A stretch of DNA of 52,682 nucleotides, from the NCBI RefSeq assembly GCF_000819865.1, contig NZ_CDDF01000005.1, positions 967,633 through 1,020,314 of the forward strand, written 5' to 3'. This DNA is from Aeromonas eucrenophila. GTDB taxonomy: Bacteria; Pseudomonadota; Gammaproteobacteria; Enterobacterales; Aeromonadaceae. Positions 9,075-16,473 of the stretch are shown here, in pieces. Position 1 is the stretch's first letter. The number at the start of each line of letters is the position of its first letter. A program made the position numbers and the translations under genes. Under the pieces are notes generated by a model. That model saw nothing but the letters and a program-made list of their open reading frames with translations, searched no databases and had not been told where the DNA came from.

Positions 9075-9366
9075 TGGTTAGATTCTAGTTAGACTGGCTC
9101 TGTGGCACTTAATCAGTCTCTCACCAGCGCCATGACTGAGTTTGAGGTGATCATGGTTAGGCGGTTAAGCAGCATTGCTATAAAGCGATTAGATCTGTTG
9201 AGGAGCGAATACCTTGAAACGCTCCTCCCGGTATCCCAAATGCTTTTATTTATATAAAAACTACTTAACCATTTAACCAAAAGCATCTGTAGGCCAGTCA
9301 TCACAAGGTACTCCGACTGGTTAAGCAAATCATATCGCCCCTAACCAGAGTCTAACCACCTAACCA
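9075..9366. repeat. Cluster of TGGTTA/TAACCA hexamers (candidate iterons)
   Basis: Eight exact copies occur within 292 bp, starting at 9075, 9154, 9266, 9274, 9318, 9342, 9353 and 9361, in both orientations. A near copy CGGTTA lies at 9162. Random sequence would give about 0.14. The cluster ends just beyond the 3' end of the VapE-like gene, so a role as replication-protein binding repeats is plausible. This is not proven. Confidence 0.6.
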
Positions 9367-9384
9367 TCCGCCAACCCAGCGGAC

Positions 9385-9412
9385 AAAAAAAGCCCCGCCT
9401 CAGCGGCAGGGC
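9385..9412 (-). terminator. Terminator of the VapE-like gene
   Basis: Stem AGCCC-GCC/GGC-GGGCT with an A-rich stretch at 9385-9391, which is a U-run on the minus strand. It lies 6-33 bp past the stop codon of the minus-strand gene. Confidence 0.85.
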
Positions 9413-9417
9413 TCGGG

Positions 9418-10758
9418 TTACTTGTCGGCGTTGTCCACCGGCTTTGGGGTTACCACCGGCAAACTATACTGAGTTTGGTTGGCTCTCCCTGGTGTGCTTA
9501 CGATCTTCCCCTCCTCCACAAGCGCCTTGAGAGCTTTACCCCAGGCTCCCGCCATACTCAACTTCTCACCGTGGCGGGCGCAGAGTTCGCTCGCAATAAG
9601 CTTTTCAGTCTTGGAATATTCACTCGACAGGTAGTGATGACAGATAAATTCATACACTGGGCCTTTGTCGGTATGAGCCCCGTTTGCAGTGGCGGCCAGG
9701 GCAGCCGTTTTGTCATCCAGAAACCATGATGCTCCGGCATCATAATGCTCCTTGACCTCCAACCAGAACTGACGCAATTGCTCGGGCTCGGTGTGACGAA
9801 CGCGACCCGCGTCCCAGCTCCAGCCGAGGATTGTATTTAGGGCATCCATATCCGCCGCCGCAGAGAGTTCGATAACCGCAAATCGGGTGTTGCCGGTTGC
9901 ATCTTTGAGGAAACCCGTACCGTTGACCGTAGCAATGAATGCCGTCTGACGCGGTTTGGTGGTCATACTGCGGGCATAGGGTAGACGAAAACAGTCGTTC
10001 TCTCGGGTCAGGAAGGCTTTGAGGGAACCCGCTTCGTGCTTGGTCGTGCTCTCCAGCTCAGCCAGCTCCACGACCCACGCAGACACTGCGCGGCGAACAT
10101 CATCGGGTTTGTCAGGATTGACGGCGCAGTCCAGCGTCGAGCCTGGCACCACGGCAGCAAAACGGCTGATCCATGCGGATTTACGGAAGGACTGTCCACC
10201 CGCGAGTACAGGCACCAACTTTGAGTGCCAGTGTGGCTCATACAGCGCTGCAACACACCCGACCAACCAGGCACGCAAAACAGCAGCTGCATATACTGGA
10301 TTGACGGCATTCAACGTGGCGATCACGGCATCAATACGTGCTGTGCCGTCCCATGGCTCCCCGCTCTCCAACCAGTGGCGTACAGGGTGGTAACTGGTGC
10401 GTTCACAGATAGCGACTAAATGTTCTTCAATGGCTGCGTCCTGTACACCTGCCAATTGGCAGGCATCGACCAGCGCCGAACGCTGGCCCGCCTCAGATCC
10501 CCCCAGACGCTCACCATTGGCGCCAGCCAGCTCTGGCTCACCCGTCATTTGATTGTAACGCGGAGACCATGCATGGAATTGAATAATGGCGAGTAAATTG
10601 CCGCTCGTTTTGATGGGGCGGCCAGTGGGGCTAAGATCCGGCAGGAGCAGCCGTTCACCACTCATCACAGCCTGTTGACCCTGCGGTGTGGTGCTGCACT
10701 CGTTAACGTGGAGTGACAGCATCTTATTCCCCGATGTAGCTTCTTTTGTTATTGTCAT
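9418..10758 (-). CDS. VapE-like ATPase (PF05272-type) of a mobile element
   Basis: VapE-family proteins are primase- or helicase-associated P-loop ATPases typical of phages, satellites and islands. The 446-residue protein matches the family layout: LPDLSPTGRP near residue 40, NQMTGE at about 70, P-loop region GGQSFRKS at 187-194, and the hallmark WVVELAELES...LKAFLTREND...RLPYAR at 228-263. The P-loop has arginine where the glycine before the catalytic lysine is expected, while lysine and serine remain. The start ATG has a GAGGA site 8 bp upstream. It is transcribed from the hairpin-rich leader at 10759-11308 and ends in its own terminator. No separate primase or capsid genes are nearby. Confidence 0.82.
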   Translation of the reverse strand: MTITKEATSGNKMLSLHVNECSTTPQGQQAVMSGERLLLPDLSPTGRPIKTSGNLLAIIQFHAWSPRYNQMTGEPELAGANGERLGGSEAGQRSALVDACQLAGVQDAAIEEHLVAICERTSYHPVRHWLESGEPWDGTARIDAVIATLNAVNPVYAAAVLRAWLVGCVAALYEPHWHSKLVPVLAGGQSFRKSAWISRFAAVVPGSTLDCAVNPDKPDDVRRAVSAWVVELAELESTTKHEAGSLKAFLTRENDCFRLPYARSMTTKPRQTAFIATVNGTGFLKDATGNTRFAVIELSAAADMDALNTILGWSWDAGRVRHTEPEQLRQFWLEVKEHYDAGASWFLDDKTAALAATANGAHTDKGPVYEFICHHYLSSEYSKTEKLIASELCARHGEKLSMAGAWGKALKALVEEGKIVSTPGRANQTQYSLPVVTPKPVDNADK

Positions 10759-10921
10759 TTTATTATCCTCGGCTCTACCGCCTGTTTATTGTTATATATT
10801 GGGTACTACAACCCTCAGAGTATAATTTGATGTGCAGCCAATAAATAATGTGCCTGACTATTATGTCCAATCTATTTTTATGAATGGCATTGCGCAATCA
10901 ATATGGATGACCGTCACCTAT

Positions 10922-10983
10922 AATATAGGTGTCAAGGTCGTTCTTCCTCATGCTTCGTCAGACTCCACCTTGACACCTATATT
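10922..10983. repeat. Perfect 17-bp inverted repeat
   Basis: Arm AATATAGGTGTCAAGGT at 10922-10938 and its exact reverse complement at 10967-10983, with a 28-nt loop. There is no T-run, so it is not a simple terminator. Confidence 0.8.
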
Positions 10984-11100
10984 CGGCACCTTTGTCATGC
11001 CATATTGCTCGCTTCATGCCATCCATAAAAAAGGGTTCTCCACCCCACTTCGTTCGCAAGCTCTCTACGGGGGTTCCGGTCTCGTAACCTCGACACACCC

Positions 11101-11135
11101 CCATACTTACGCGCAGCTTGCGTGCGTAAGTATGG
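11101..11135. repeat. Perfect 12-bp inverted repeat
   Basis: Arm CCATACTTACGC at 11101-11112 and its exact complement at 11124-11135. The loop contains a further short GCA/TGC pairing, making a long stem. It shares the CTTACG element with the hairpin at 11191-11208. Confidence 0.8.
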
Positions 11136-11308
11136 TTCAGGATGACGTACTTCCGGGGAGCTTCCTCAGCGTACTTACGGTCGCCCCCATTGCGCACTTA
11201 CGTGCGCACCAGCCAGCATCACTCGTGATATTAGTGTCCGCTGCTGAATACTATAAATATGCGCCATCCCCCCAGATCTGATTAACCTATGCGCGTTAGG
11301 TTCTCACA

Positions 11309-12286
11309 TTATTTCAACGAAAAATCATCCCCGTTGATTTTCATGCTAGATATAAAAGCAGCCATTCCCGACAGTTGCTCATTGCTATGAAATTCTTGAC
11401 TTGATCCCTGCGCCATGACCGGTGTGTTCGGCTTGCTATAACTTTTTTTATCCGCTGACGGCAGATCATGCGTCACTCTGATGTGACTCAGATCGGCATC
11501 AGCAGGACAACCCGGCAGCACTCCTCCTTTTGCTGTTTTTCGATTTCCGTAACGATCGACCGAAGCCGTTGCTTGATGGCCCATCAAATAGGCAATGCGC
11601 AGGCGATCCAGTCCTGTCGCCTTGAGCTCAGAGCCGAGTTGGTGACGCCAACTATAAAACGTGGGGAGTGATTTACGCCTCGGCCATAATTTCTTACCAA
11701 CAAATCGCAGCTTGTCTTGCATTGCCCCAATATTCATGAGCTGCGCTTCTCTGACTACCGCAGCTAACCAACGTGGATCCGTTCCCTCAAACAGTAATGT
11801 TCTATCTGCGCCTCGTGTGCCATTATGACTCTTTTTTGCCCCCTCAATAGTCAGTTTGGTGCCATCCACTTTAACAGCAGCGAGTTCTGCGGGTCTGATT
11901 CCAGAGTATTTGAACAGTATAATAGCAGCCGCCATACTCATATCGCCATGCTCTTTAAAATATGTGATGAGCGCGTTTTCGTCAGCAGAATTGATGGTCT
12001 TAACTCTGTTTTGTTTCTTTTTTACCGGCGTCTTGCTGCCCTTGGCCGTTACAGGGTTGCGCAACCCAAGGGTGCGTTTAGCGGCATCGTCATAGCCCTG
12101 ATCTTTTTGATGATATGCTAAAGCGCAGCGTAGACGTCGCCAATAATCAGGGCGATATCCGGGGGCACACCCCAACAACTCATCAGCAATATTTTTCACA
12201 GTGAGCTTTAAGCCTTTTTGTGCCAAGCGCAGATAAAAATTCTTTGCCAGCTTTACGTATTCCAGCTTGGTTTTATCGGTAGCCAT
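11309..12286 (-). CDS. Tyrosine recombinase (first of tandem pair)
   Basis: The 325-residue protein has the tyrosine-recombinase catalytic set in order: R131 in YSGIRPAEL, R214-H215 in YSWRHQL, H237 in LMGHQ, and the presumed nucleophile Y246 in DRYGNRK. The box II histidine usually three residues before the second arginine is a tyrosine here. A long tail of about 75 residues follows the nucleophile. The start has an AGAGGA site at good spacing. It lies 146 bp downstream of a second, unrelated-looking tyrosine recombinase on the same strand, so the two may act together. The substrate site is unknown. Confidence 0.8.
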   Translation of the reverse strand: MATDKTKLEYVKLAKNFYLRLAQKGLKLTVKNIADELLGCAPGYRPDYWRRLRCALAYHQKDQGYDDAAKRTLGLRNPVTAKGSKTPVKKKQNRVKTINSADENALITYFKEHGDMSMAAAIILFKYSGIRPAELAAVKVDGTKLTIEGAKKSHNGTRGADRTLLFEGTDPRWLAAVVREAQLMNIGAMQDKLRFVGKKLWPRRKSLPTFYSWRHQLGSELKATGLDRLRIAYLMGHQATASVDRYGNRKTAKGGVLPGCPADADLSHIRVTHDLPSADKKSYSKPNTPVMAQGSSQEFHSNEQLSGMAAFISSMKINGDDFSLK

Positions 12287-12432
12287 AGAATGAATTCCTC
12301 TGGGCTCTTAGTGGCCCTTATTTTATGCTAGGGAGGGTGAAATCTAGTCCACCCAGATAATATAAAAACATTTAGCATTTACGTCTATGCCAGACGTTGA
12401 AACTACATCTTATAACTTATTACCACCTTATT

Positions 12433-13602
12433 TTATTGACTACCGGTCACCCGTTGACAGAGAATATTCATTATTTTTTGCATCATCTGTGGCTTTGCCA
12501 ATAATGCATCTATATCTATGTTTTCATCAAAATGAACATCGAGATCAGCTTTAGGCTTATGGCCATGGATACAGGTATTAAAGACCGTATCAGCTTTCCC
12601 CCTAAAATCGGGAGCGTCCTCCATTAGCCATCGCCCATAATGGCGCAGGATCATTTCCGTTCCAGTATGTCCCATCTGACGAGCAATCCACTCGATACTG
12701 ATCCCCGCTGAGAGGAGTTGACTCGCATAAGTGTGCCTAAAATGGGACGGTCCCCGATAGCGAACACCAGCCACCTTGCAGAATGGTCTGAAAAATTTCT
12801 CTCGGTACTCGTCAACCGACCTATAGATACGTTTTCTGGCACTGTAGTAGGCAAGCAGCGTTCGAGTCATTGTGGTAACAGTACGATTGTCAGACAATCG
12901 AACAGTAATCGATTTTGCCTTACAATGTGTTTGACTCAATAGGATACGCAGTGCGTCAACAGCTTGGTTAGATAACTCTATCGTCCGTTTTGAACTCTTG
13001 GTTTTTGGTACTTTGTACACCCCATCAACCAATGCGAGATCGATAAGCAAGGTCTTTTTATCGAGATTGACCGCCTCGGCACTGACCGCCATTAGTTCAC
13101 TGATCCGCATACCGGTGGTGATCCCAAGCTGGATCAGTGCTACGTCAATCAAATTCAGATCTTTCTGCCCGAGAAATGCCTGTATTTCGTGCTGATAAAA
13201 AGGGTCTGGCTCTTCGGTCTCGAATTTACACTTTTTGATGCCGTCCATTGGACTGGCACTGATCACACTATCATTGACCGCTCTGGCATAAACCTGTCGC
13301 AGCAGGTCCAGGTACTGGTTGATAGTATTCCCCTTATAGCCTTGCTGATAAAGGTCAACGACAAGCAGCTCAATATCAGTAGTGCAAATCGTCGCTAACT
13401 CTCTATCGCCAATCCAGCCGATGAGCTGTTCCATTTTTCGTTTGGTAATATCGTTGGTTGATGGCGCACATTGAAATTTTTTGATCTCAAAGTGCTGACG
13501 CAGGGCAGCCGCAAGCGTTTTTTCGTTAAACATCAATGGCTGAGTGCCTTTGCCTTTATTCTTTTTGGCTTTAACATTCCTTGTATTTGATTTTCTATTC
13601 AT
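12433..13602 (-). CDS. Tyrosine recombinase / integrase (second of tandem pair)
   Basis: The 389-residue protein is a clear phage-type integrase. It has a basic N-terminus, a core-binding SAM-like region (about 45-125), and a catalytic domain with R166 (TGMRISEL), K202/K205 (TKSSKRTIEL), R289-H290 (SHFRHTYAS), H312 (MGHTG) and Y322 (LRHYGRW). About 65 residues follow the nucleophile. It is transcribed toward the recombinase at 11309-12286 with a 146-bp AT-rich gap. Neither gene is next to a tRNA, unlike the integrase at 16474-17754, so this pair probably served a different element nested in the island. Confidence 0.9.
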   Translation of the reverse strand: MNRKSNTRNVKAKKNKGKGTQPLMFNEKTLAAALRQHFEIKKFQCAPSTNDITKRKMEQLIGWIGDRELATICTTDIELLVVDLYQQGYKGNTINQYLDLLRQVYARAVNDSVISASPMDGIKKCKFETEEPDPFYQHEIQAFLGQKDLNLIDVALIQLGITTGMRISELMAVSAEAVNLDKKTLLIDLALVDGVYKVPKTKSSKRTIELSNQAVDALRILLSQTHCKAKSITVRLSDNRTVTTMTRTLLAYYSARKRIYRSVDEYREKFFRPFCKVAGVRYRGPSHFRHTYASQLLSAGISIEWIARQMGHTGTEMILRHYGRWLMEDAPDFRGKADTVFNTCIHGHKPKADLDVHFDENIDIDALLAKPQMMQKIMNILCQRVTGSQ

Positions 13603-13945
13603 CGCGCACCTTCGTTTTTATTGTTATAGACAGTTCACGCCCTGCAACAATAGCAATGGCAAACTTAAAATTGAAATTTTAACTTTGAGAGAAGAAAAAC
13701 GATTCAAAAAAAGTCGCATAAATCTGATTGCAATCTTGCAAACAGTTTTTTATAAAAAACATACTTATAGGTTGGCAAATGCCAAATGTTAATAATTGAT
13801 AAGATTTATATAGTCAAATTTTTTTGGCAGCCTGCCTAATTCAAGATAGAGCCAAGAAAAATACTATAGACTGCCAATTTAACCAGATGTTCTAGGTAAT
13901 AACTGAGATTTCAGCTTATCAATGAATGGCTGCTTTCCAGACGGC

Positions 13946-14119
13946 TTATTGAAAACCAAACATATAATGACCACCCATTGAAGTAATTGAGCGACTTGGC
14001 TTGTTCAGTACGCCATGTTCATGCAGTTCAATAGCATCTTGTATCTCGTGTATACCGTTGTTGTAGCCTGTCAATGATGACTTTAACGATACGTTACAGG
14101 GTATAAATCTCACAGTCAA
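13946..14119 (-). pseudogene. Possible remnant of an unknown coding region
   Basis: A 57-codon frame reads with a protein-like composition and ends HGVLNKPSRSITSMGGHYMF plus a short tail. It has no ATG start (only TTG or GTG options) and is closed upstream by a stop. I cannot name a family, and it could be chance. Confidence 0.2.
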
Positions 14120-14236
14120 CCACTTTCAATCACAAATTAAATTTAATGTCAACATTTTTTTATTGGATTTTATGGATATTTTGGATGGGCATTAAAAACA
14201 ATATTTATCAATGAGATACGAATGATTTCAGCATCG

Positions 14237-14315
14237 GTACGGCAGCTGGGTGCTGCGAGGTGCCTATGGCTGCCCGATTTATCGGGAGGGGCCAAGACCA
14301 ACCTAGCTGCCGTAC
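14237..14315. repeat. Inverted repeat with internal hairpin
   Basis: Arms of 15 bp, GTACGGCAGCTGGGT at 14237-14251 and its complement at 14301-14315, differ at one position. Inside lies a perfect CCCGAT/ATCGGG hairpin (14273-14286). The outer arms without a T-run suggest a folded RNA or a miniature element rather than a terminator. Confidence 0.65.
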
Positions 14316-14469
14316 ACCACATCGCGCTGGGCATACCGCGCAGCGAGCAAAGCAAAAAATGGCAACTATGAATCGTGGTTATCTAGAACAGGTGATCTTG
14401 GCTAGATTCAGCAGACTGGATAATAAATAGTCCCTCATGCGTTTGCCCTGGGCTTGCGGCTACCTCACA

Positions 14470-15792
14470 TCACCATGACAACCGGAGGTGTTGTCCCACC
14501 TCATAGGCTAAGGATTGCGGCACATCGTTATCACGCGCTAACTTAGGCCATGTGGAAACAACATCAACCACCCGCTCTAGCATTTCATCGACAACTTTCG
14601 GGCTAAATATCGTGATGGCTTTGCCGACGCTGTGGAGATCCTTTCTCGTGAAGTCATCTCGCTTGCCATTGAGCGTCATCCAGTGCGAGTTAATCCACTT
14701 GTTGCCATGTTTGTAGCTAAAGGCCAGATCGTATGCTGGGGACAGCCTCCATGTGCCCTGATTGTCCATTGTGAAGGCCCAGTTTTTGGGGTGGTCATCG
14801 TGATTTCTGGCAACGATGTTGAAGATCATGCGCAACAGGATTTGGTGTGCGTCTTCGACAGGGAGGGCTAACTGTCGTGCTGTTTGAAAAATCTCGTGAT
14901 AGGAATAAGTACCTGGCATTTTGTAGTCAACGTGCTGCATGGCGTTGAGTGTTTGAATATGCACTTTCTCTTTGCCAATGCGATCAAAGCGCTGCGTGAG
15001 AAAATGTCGTCGCGCCCCTTCTTCCAGTAATTTGCAATAAGACATGTTGATCCCAACCGCCGTTGCCATCAGGTAGTACACATACTCCATGGCACCGTAC
15101 CCCAAGGGATCACCAAACGTCTCAGTATCTGTTCTGTGGGTGTTTACGCCATCGAACTTGAGTAAGTAGTGGCTCCACCCTTCCGGCGCTTCGACCTGAC
15201 CCGATTTCACATGGCGAAATTGGGCATCAAACGCCAAGACTGCCTTGGGTCTCGCACCGCCAGCACTCATTCCCACCTGCATCAGTTGTTGCATCGCAAA
15301 GCTATCGGCACCATTACCGTGGGTTAGGGTCGCCTCAAAATTTGTTCTGGTATCAATGACTGTCTGTGCCACCCGCACGAGATCTTCAAGCGCAACGTCT
15401 TTAGGAGTGACTGCAATCCCCTTGCGTGTGGCTGGTCGGAATTCCAACGCCCCCATCCCTCGGCTCCCTGTATATTGCAGTCGTTGCAAAGGGGTGATCT
15501 GTGCAGGGTCTTTCCCTTGACTTGCCACCCAGGCATTCAGGACAGCATTACCGAAATCGTCAGGGAGGCTGTCAGCCAGCATTCCAGGCAAACATCGGAA
15601 TGTGGAGTAACTGAGGTTAGGGAAGCTGTAAACCATCCCTTGTCTGAGCGGCATCATCAGGGGGGAGAGCTGCAAGCCAGTGTTGATAAACTGGGGGGTG
15701 TACTCGAAATAGCCTCGCCCAGTTTCTGGGTCAAAACTCAGAACACCGACCTTGTGCAGGGCGTAATGGACATTGATGAACTCGTTTACCAT
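14470..15792 (-). CDS. hipA: HipA-like serine/threonine kinase toxin
   Basis: HipA-family toxins phosphorylate a host target and cause growth arrest; the E. coli enzyme acts on glutamyl-tRNA synthetase. This 440-residue protein has the HipA N-terminal domain (FRCLPGMLADSLPDDFGN, about 65-82), the nucleotide-loop motif GGARPK (178-183), a lysine in YLLKFDG (K212), the catalytic ARNHDDHPKN (328-337) and the metal-binding AYDL (353-356). All key residues look intact. It overlaps the antitoxin gene by 7 bp on the same strand. The target of this family member cannot be read from sequence. Confidence 0.9.
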   Translation of the reverse strand: MVNEFINVHYALHKVGVLSFDPETGRGYFEYTPQFINTGLQLSPLMMPLRQGMVYSFPNLSYSTFRCLPGMLADSLPDDFGNAVLNAWVASQGKDPAQITPLQRLQYTGSRGMGALEFRPATRKGIAVTPKDVALEDLVRVAQTVIDTRTNFEATLTHGNGADSFAMQQLMQVGMSAGGARPKAVLAFDAQFRHVKSGQVEAPEGWSHYLLKFDGVNTHRTDTETFGDPLGYGAMEYVYYLMATAVGINMSYCKLLEEGARRHFLTQRFDRIGKEKVHIQTLNAMQHVDYKMPGTYSYHEIFQTARQLALPVEDAHQILLRMIFNIVARNHDDHPKNWAFTMDNQGTWRLSPAYDLAFSYKHGNKWINSHWMTLNGKRDDFTRKDLHSVGKAITIFSPKVVDEMLERVVDVVSTWPKLARDNDVPQSLAYEVGQHLRLSW

Positions 15793-16160
15793 TCGCTTAC
15801 CACTGGTTTGCTTGGCTTGCTGGATATACCGGATGCTCGCCGCCTTTCCTTGCCTGCTAACTGGGCAAGTTGGATTGGTGAGATAGGCACCGGGGGTAGG
15901 AAGCTATCGAGTTGATCGGCAATGTTCATTGCTCGCATCAATTTGACGAGGGTGGTCAGATCGACATTGCCTGTTTCGGCGTGCATCACTTTTTTGCGAG
16001 TCACTCCTGCCAACAGAGCAAGTGCTGCCTGAGTGATGTTGAGATTCAAACGTACTCGCTGCAATCTCGCCCCCAATTCTTGGGTGATAACGTCTACAGG
16101 ATCGCCGTTGGAGATGGTCATGTAATGCTCCATTTTTCGGACATTATCGTTCATTAACAT
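15786..16160 (-). CDS. hipB: HipB-like HTH antitoxin
   Basis: A 124-residue XRE-family protein with helix-turn-helix ITQAALALLAGVTRKKVMHAE near its middle. It should neutralise the HipA kinase encoded immediately downstream and repress the operon. I chose ATG 16160 because AGGGA lies at good spacing; upstream GTG 16184 is possible. The stop overlaps the HipA start by 7 bp, so translation is coupled. A long perfect palindrome at 16245-16276 lies in the upstream region and is the likely operator. The C-terminal tail is rich in basic and serine residues. Confidence 0.88.
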   Translation of the reverse strand: MLMNDNVRKMEHYMTISNGDPVDVITQELGARLQRVRLNLNITQAALALLAGVTRKKVMHAETGNVDLTTLVKLMRAMNIADQLDSFLPPVPISPIQLAQLAGKERRRASGISSKPSKPVVSEW

Positions 16161-16244
16161 GATTATGTCCCTAATAAGGAACACAAAATTATTTATCAGT
16201 AACTAAATCAAGGTCCTATTTTGGAAGCAACATAGGCATTTTAT

Positions 16245-16276
16245 GCAATAAAGATCCATTTATGGATCTTTATTGC
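16245..16276. promoter_or_regulatory. Palindrome upstream of hipBA (putative operator)
   Basis: Two perfect 15-bp arms (16245-16259 and 16262-16276) flank a 2-nt centre TT. The core is AAAGATCCAT/ATGGATCTTT. The site lies 85-116 bp upstream of the HipB start. HipB antitoxins bind palindromes at their own promoters, so operator is the simplest reading. Confidence 0.55.
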
Positions 16277-16373
16277 CTTTGCCAAATATTCATGGGGTCA
16301 CCGCACAGCAGGCTGGTCTTGCGGGCTAACAATCCGACACCTGCGTCGGGCTACCCCCTACCGATCTAGCAGG

Positions 16374-16452
16374 GTGCCGTAGATAGTCGGACGACCTTTA
16401 CTGATGACGTCTACCTCATTGAGATGTAGCTGGAAGCGGCAGACGAGGTTAT
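16374..16452 (-). pseudogene. Vestigial integrase fragment (duplicate of the island integrase)
   Basis: These 79 bp match 16650-16728 inside the intact integrase at about 84% identity (13 mismatches by eye) with no gaps. Read on the minus strand, the fragment keeps the frame and gives NLVCRFQLHLNE...KGRPTIYG, against NLVCRFQRHLNE...KGRPTIYG in the intact gene, then runs into a stop. It starts 21 bp beyond the integrase stop codon. Substitutions with frame kept suggest a relic of a related integrase rather than a recent copy. Confidence 0.8.
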
Positions 16453-16473
16453 AGGCTTTGGTGGATCTGGTTC

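Larger units (their letters stand above)
8627..9417. other. Gene-free region: palindrome and TGGTTA repeat cluster
   Basis: No supported gene lies between the Res gene and the VapE-like gene. The region holds a 20-bp perfect palindrome at 9032-9051, a dense cluster of TGGTTA/TAACCA hexamers at 9075-9366, a small inverted repeat GAGGAGCG/CGCTCCTC at 9200-9227, and a terminator at 9385-9412. Confidence 0.6.
10759..11308. other. Hairpin-rich leader upstream of the VapE-like gene
   Basis: This 550-bp stretch separates the VapE-like gene from the recombinase gene. It holds three perfect inverted repeats: 17-bp arms at 10922-10938 and 10967-10983; 12-bp arms at 11101-11112 and 11124-11135; and 7-bp arms at 11191-11197 and 11202-11208. 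The element CTTACG/CGTAAG recurs in the last two hairpins and again near 11174. Open frames crossing it (one of 149 codons on plus, one of 79 on minus) look like by-products of the structure. A regulatory RNA, attenuation leader or origin is more likely than a protein. Confidence 0.55.
13603..14469. other. AT-rich gap with inverted repeat and possible gene remnant
   Basis: This 867-bp stretch has no convincing intact gene. It contains a strong inverted repeat at 14237-14315 and a 57-codon minus-strand frame at 13946-14119 that reads like a protein remnant. Base composition is clearly more AT-rich than the flanking chromosome, consistent with foreign origin. Confidence 0.5.

Noticed and set aside
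9113..9328. 71-codon minus-strand frame in the repeat cluster
   Set aside because: Overlaps the hexamer repeats and has no family features.
10832..11281. 149-codon open frame in the structured leader
   Set aside because: Runs through three perfect inverted repeats, lacks family resemblance, and is more easily explained as a by-product of RNA or DNA structure. A 79-codon minus-strand frame (10958-11197) was rejected for the same reason.
14237..14315. Integron attC site
   Set aside because: Symmetry is suggestive, but the conserved R' and R'' core ends and an integron integrase are missing, and it is not repeated.
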